This document shows, one piece after another, positions 4,808-7,064 of a stretch of DNA of 7,064 nt. The position numbers and the translations under genes are program-made. Positions within the stretch are counted from its first letter, which is position 1, and the number at the start of each line of letters is the position of its first letter. Origin of the DNA: Oligoflexia bacterium (GTDB lineage: Bacteria; Bdellovibrionota; UBA1018; CAIMNF01); the NCBI GenBank assembly GCA_903842755.1, contig CAIMNF010000488.1, positions 1-7,064 of the forward strand. Reading direction: 5' to 3'. The notes beneath the pieces were generated by a model. That model worked only from the letters and a program-made list of their open reading frames with translations. It did not search any database and had not been told where the DNA came from.

Positions 4808-7064
4808 CAACCCCACATCACTCCGGATCTGTTTACCGTGAAACTGAATGTTTTGCTGAAGCTGGTAAGCGCGATCTACCGCATCCTGAAGTTTTGCGTT
4901 CGGACCTAACGCTATCCCCAAAGTCCCTAAGACGCGGCCCCCGTTTGTTTTCATTCGGGACCCATCGATTTTTACCCCTGCGAAAAACCCTTCCCGAACG
5001 GGGCTATTTAACCAATGATCAACTCCGGTAATCGCATCGCCTTTAAGCGGAGCTTCGGGATAGCCCTTGGCAGCCGCGACGACGTACGCACTATACCCCT
5101 GCTGAAACGGAACCCGCGCAGGGAATTGCGCTAATGTTTGGGACGCGCATGCTTTTAGCCACTTGCAAAAATCCCCTTTAAAACGAGGCAATAACGCTTG
5201 GGTCTCCGGATCACCAAAGCGCGAGTTAAACTCCAGCACCCAAAAAATCGATCCCGAAACCATCAAGCCCGCATAGAGCAAGCCGTGGTACGGAGTCCCG
5301 CGTTTTTGCATCTCTTTTACGATCGGTAAAAATATGGCCTCAAGCGCCCGGTTTTCCACTTCAGGCAAGAGATCATCGACCGGAGAAATTGCTCCCATTC
5401 CCCCGGTATTTGGGCCTTTTTGAAAATCAAAAAGCGTTTTGTAATCGCGGGCAGAATCCAATAAGGCTGCCCGAGTGCCGTCACAGAAAGCAAAAAGCGA
5501 AACTTCTTTGCCCTCTAAAAATTCTTCAATCACCCACCGTTTTGCAATTTTTGCTAAGCGCTCTAATGCGGCCAAACTTTCGCTCAGAGAGGTACAAATC
5601 TCGACCCCTTTGCCTGCAGCAAGCGTATCGGCTTTGATGACCCATTTTTTGGACCAATCGAGCTCATTCAACTGGCTTGTGGCTTCTTGAAGAGAATCAA
5701 AACTCCACGCTTTGGCCGTCGGCACGTTTGCCGCTCGCATCACTTCTTTTGCAAAACTTTTGCTCCACTCCAACTGTGCCGCATTCCGAGAAGGACCAAA
5801 GCACGGTATTCCCGCGTTTTGAAAGTGATCGGTAAATCCCGCTTCCAAATAGGCATCCGGCCCAATGACGGCGAAGGTCACATTGGCCTGAAGCGCGCGC
5901 TCTGCAAGCATTTTTGCATCTCCCGTTGCCGGAATGTCTTCCCAAAGTTCAATTTTCTTATTGGGATAATTCGCTTTTAAATGAAGTACCGCCGCATCGT
6001 TTTGCGTAGGCCAAATCAGCGTTGTCACCGATGGCGACCGCAACAACTGATCCGCCAGCGCATGCTCCCGCCCACCTCCACCCACTAAAATGACTTTTTC
6101 GCCTTTTTGGGTGTGTAAGCGTTCGAGCTGCTCTGCAATTTGAATATAGCCATCCGCAATGGTCTTTTGAAGAGCGCTCGGAATCGCATCAGGCGCCAAT
6201 TTTACTTTTGACTTCCAATTCGCATCGCCTTCACGGACCGCAGCCTCTTTCACCGTTTTGACTTCTTGGTACCATGCCGTTTTTCGATAGAACTCCCGTA
6301 AAACCTCTTTTGATAGGTCTTTGCCTTCTTTCAAAAGGCGTAATTCATCTGGACCAATCGAATCGACCAACATGAGCTGCCCATTCGAATCCAGCGCCCA
6401 TTCAAACTTCCCGTCTACGAGTTCGATCCCCCCTGTGGACGCATCCATTTGCTCGAACAAGAATTGTAAAAATGAAGCGACTAATTGGGTATTGACGAGT
6501 AACTCAGACCAGCGTTCGGCACTTAAGCCACTGACGTTGAGTGACTCTGAATAATTCAAGAAGCGATCTTGGGGTTCAAGTTTCGTAAAAAACTCAACCA
6601 ACGGTTTTTCAAACTGATCCCCGACAGACAACTCTTTTCTGCGTGAAAGGATGGAGCTTCCGGGCACCAACTTAAAGCGAAACACAACCTCCAGCGGAAT
6701 AAGCTCGCCTGGCTTTCGAATGGAGCGGTAGTGAGGGATGCGCTCGGCCCCAACGGTGTGCCATTCCGGACGAACGACTTGCACTTTTTCTACGACTAGA
6801 CCGGAAGACTCCTGACCAGAAGTTGAGTCAAGCATCACCTCTTTGAAATGTGTTTTTAGGCCGTAAATTTGAAGCTTTTCTAAAGCGGCTTTGGCGAGTG
6901 GATCTTGAAACACCCATGCAATTTTGCCCGAGCGCTCGGAGAAATCACGCCGCCGCTCCGGGTTTGCAAGCGCCTGAAAAAATAGGGCCCCCATCTTGAC
7001 CAGGGCTTGCCCCTTCCCTGGAATCGGGTCCGGCAAGGCGCCCCAATCGAACACGGACACTTGA
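4244..7064 (-). CDS. purC/purD/purN: Trifunctional fusion: SAICAR synthetase (PurC) - GAR synthetase (PurD) - GAR formyltransferase (PurN), 5' end cut by window edge
   Basis: One uninterrupted frame of about 939 residues carries three complete or near-complete purine enzymes in the order PurC (residues about 1-318), PurD (about 321-748) and PurN (about 752-938); residue 1 is the codon at 7060. It should perform step 2 (PRA + glycine to GAR), step 3 (GAR to FGAR with 10-formyl-THF) and step 8 (CAIR + aspartate to SAICAR) in the cytosol. The catalytic motifs of each domain are intact (see the domain entries). The GTG at 7060 is probably an internal valine: PurC proteins normally have about 30 further residues with a Gly/Lys nucleotide-binding strand before the SVFDWG-like segment, and the frame stays open to 7064. 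No start codon sits between the PurC and PurD parts, so this is a true translational fusion rather than abutting genes. The TAG stop (4246-4244) overlaps the purL GTG by one base. The domain set is unlike animal GART (PurD-PurM-PurN) or PAICS (PurC-PurE). The domain calls are secure; the true start lies outside the window. Confidence 0.93.
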   Translation of the reverse strand, partial: QVSVFDWGALPDPIPGKGQALVKMGALFFQALANPERRRDFSERSGKIAWVFQDPLAKAALEKLQIYGLKTHFKEVMLDSTSGQESSGLVVEKVQVVRPEWHTVGAERIPHYRSIRKPGELIPLEVVFRFKLVPGSSILSRRKELSVGDQFEKPLVEFFTKLEPQDRFLNYSESLNVSGLSAERWSELLVNTQLVASFLQFLFEQMDASTGGIELVDGKFEWALDSNGQLMLVDSIGPDELRLLKEGKDLSKEVLREFYRKTAWYQEVKTVKEAAVREGDANWKSKVKLAPDAIPSALQKTIADGYIQIAEQLERLHTQKGEKVILVGGGGREHALADQLLRSPSVTTLIWPTQNDAAVLHLKANYPNKKIELWEDIPATGDAKMLAERALQANVTFAVIGPDAYLEAGFTDHFQNAGIPCFGPSRNAAQLEWSKSFAKEVMRAANVPTAKAWSFDSLQEATSQLNELDWSKKWVIKADTLAAGKGVEICTSLSESLAALERLAKIAKRWVIEEFLEGKEVSLFAFCDGTRAALLDSARDYKTLFDFQKGPNTGGMGAISPVDDLLPEVENRALEAIFLPIVKEMQKRGTPYHGLLYAGLMVSGSIFWVLEFNSRFGDPETQALLPRFKGDFCKWLKACASQTLAQFPARVPFQQGYSAYVVAAAKGYPEAPLKGDAITGVDHWLNSPVREGFFAGVKIDGSRMKTNGGRVLGTLGIALGPNAKLQDAVDRAYQLQQNIQFHGKQIRSDVGLPFATAVVLASGRGSNFEAIASAVKAGKVHLNLLAVLGNRKEAPVFEKAKKFGIEGFAYQGEAELLAKLKTYAPELIILAGFDRILSAAFIDHFRDGQGRSKIINIHPSLLPSFKGLHAYQLAFDAKVKVTGVTVHRVEPELDAGPILGQKAFSIESCESAEAVEKIGLKIEHELYPEVLEKLIQGVV
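4252..4257 (-). promoter_or_regulatory. Ribosome binding site of purL (decides a GTG start)
   Basis: AAGGAG reads on the minus strand 7 bases before GTG 4244-4242. It lies in the last codons of the fused upstream gene (Gln-Gly-Val). It is the evidence for choosing this GTG over the longer open frame, and it implies coupling to termination at the overlapping TAG. Confidence 0.8.
4814..6100 (-). other. PurD (phosphoribosylamine-glycine ligase, ATP-grasp) domain of the fusion protein
   Basis: Residues about 321-749 of the fusion, close to the usual full length of PurD (about 420-430). In order: the N-terminal GGGGREHAL (327-335); VIGPDAYLEAGFTDHF (398-413); GIPCFGPSRNAAQLEWSKSF (417-436); the ATP-grasp lysine segment VIKADTLAAGKGV (474-486); EEFLEGKEVSLFAFCDG (512-528); KGPNTGGMGAISP (548-560); and the family signature EFNSRFGDPETQALLPR (610-626), with the metal-binding Glu/Asn type residues. 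All diagnostic motifs are present, so glycine ligation to phosphoribosylamine is expected. It starts without its own initiation codon: residues 313-325 (ERLHTQKGEKVIL) contain no ATG, GTG or TTG. Confidence 0.94.
6107..7064 (-). other. PurC (SAICAR synthetase) domain of the fusion protein
   Basis: Residues about 1-318 of the fusion. Visible motifs are SVFDWGALPDPIPGKG (2-17), where ordinary PurC has a SAFDG...IPGKG-like segment; KTHFKE (69-74); EKVQVV (91-96); IPLEVVFRFKLVPGSS (121-136), matching the PurC signature PLEVVxRxxxxGS; KPLVEFF (152-158); LVDGKFEWA (214-222), the LVDFKLEFG-like signature; and LVDSIGPDELRL (231-242), like LADEISPDTCRL. About 22 extra residues (97-118) sit between EKVQVV and the PLEVV signature, compared with the short Bacillus/E. 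coli type. A helical tail (262-318) leads into PurD. It belongs to an atypical branch of the family, and the N-terminal strand region is outside the window. Confidence 0.9.

Noticed and set aside
4663..5031. 122-residue plus-strand open frame opposite the PurD/PurN junction
   Set aside because: Basic, Pro/Leu-rich translation typical of antisense frames; the minus strand encodes diagnostic PurD and PurN sequence here.
4814..6110. purC, purD and purN as three separate overlapping genes merged by a prediction error
   Set aside because: There is no stop codon in the frame across either junction and no start codon at the PurD beginning; a sequencing error would have to remove both a stop and a start.
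7058..7060. GTG at 7060 as the true start of the fused gene
   Set aside because: PurC needs an N-terminal region before the SVFDWG segment, the frame remains open to the window end, and only four upstream bases are available, so it is treated as an internal valine of a truncated CDS.
1..7064. Promoter, purine riboswitch, PurR operator or terminator
   Set aside because: There is no non-coding gap between genes in the window, and I saw no convincing hairpin-plus-T-run or promoter pair; regulatory DNA would be upstream of 7064 or downstream of purH.

Overview
This window is a compact block of de novo purine (IMP) biosynthesis genes, all on the minus strand and read from high to low coordinates: a large fused gene purC-purD-purN, then purL, purQ and purH. 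The fused gene is cut at its 5' end by the right edge of the window, and purH is cut at its 3' end by the left edge. There is no intergenic DNA. Successive genes overlap by 1, 4 and 1 bases (TAGTG, ATGA, TGATG), each downstream start has a Shine-Dalgarno sequence inside the preceding gene, and no promoter, terminator, RNA gene, mobile element or CRISPR array is visible. The plus-strand open frames are shadows of these genes.

Layout in transcription order: (1) 7064-4244, one uninterrupted reading frame holding SAICAR synthetase (PurC), GAR synthetase (PurD) and GAR formyltransferase (PurN) domains; (2) 4244-1215, a mid-length PurL of 1009 residues whose extra N-terminal region probably stands in for the separate PurS subunit; (3) 1218-487, the PurQ glutaminase; (4) 487-1, the IMP cyclohydrolase end of the bifunctional PurH.

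Together these supply steps 2 (PurD), 3 (PurN), 4 (PurL with PurQ), 8 (PurC) and the last two steps (PurH) of the route from PRPP to IMP. PurF, PurM, PurE/PurK and PurB are not in the window and should be encoded elsewhere. The overlaps suggest one polycistronic message with translational coupling; PurL and PurQ are subunits of the same enzyme and are next to each other.

The sequence is clearly bacterial (Shine-Dalgarno sites, polycistronic layout, GTG start), of moderate GC content judged by eye. The mid-length PurL with separate PurQ is a form I associate with deltaproteobacterial and related Gram-negative lineages, so a Bdellovibrionota- or Deltaproteobacteria-like source is possible, but this is a weak guess. 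The most notable feature is the PurC-PurD-PurN fusion, a domain combination I do not recognise from well-studied organisms. I saw no sign of an unknown defence, mobile or regulatory system.
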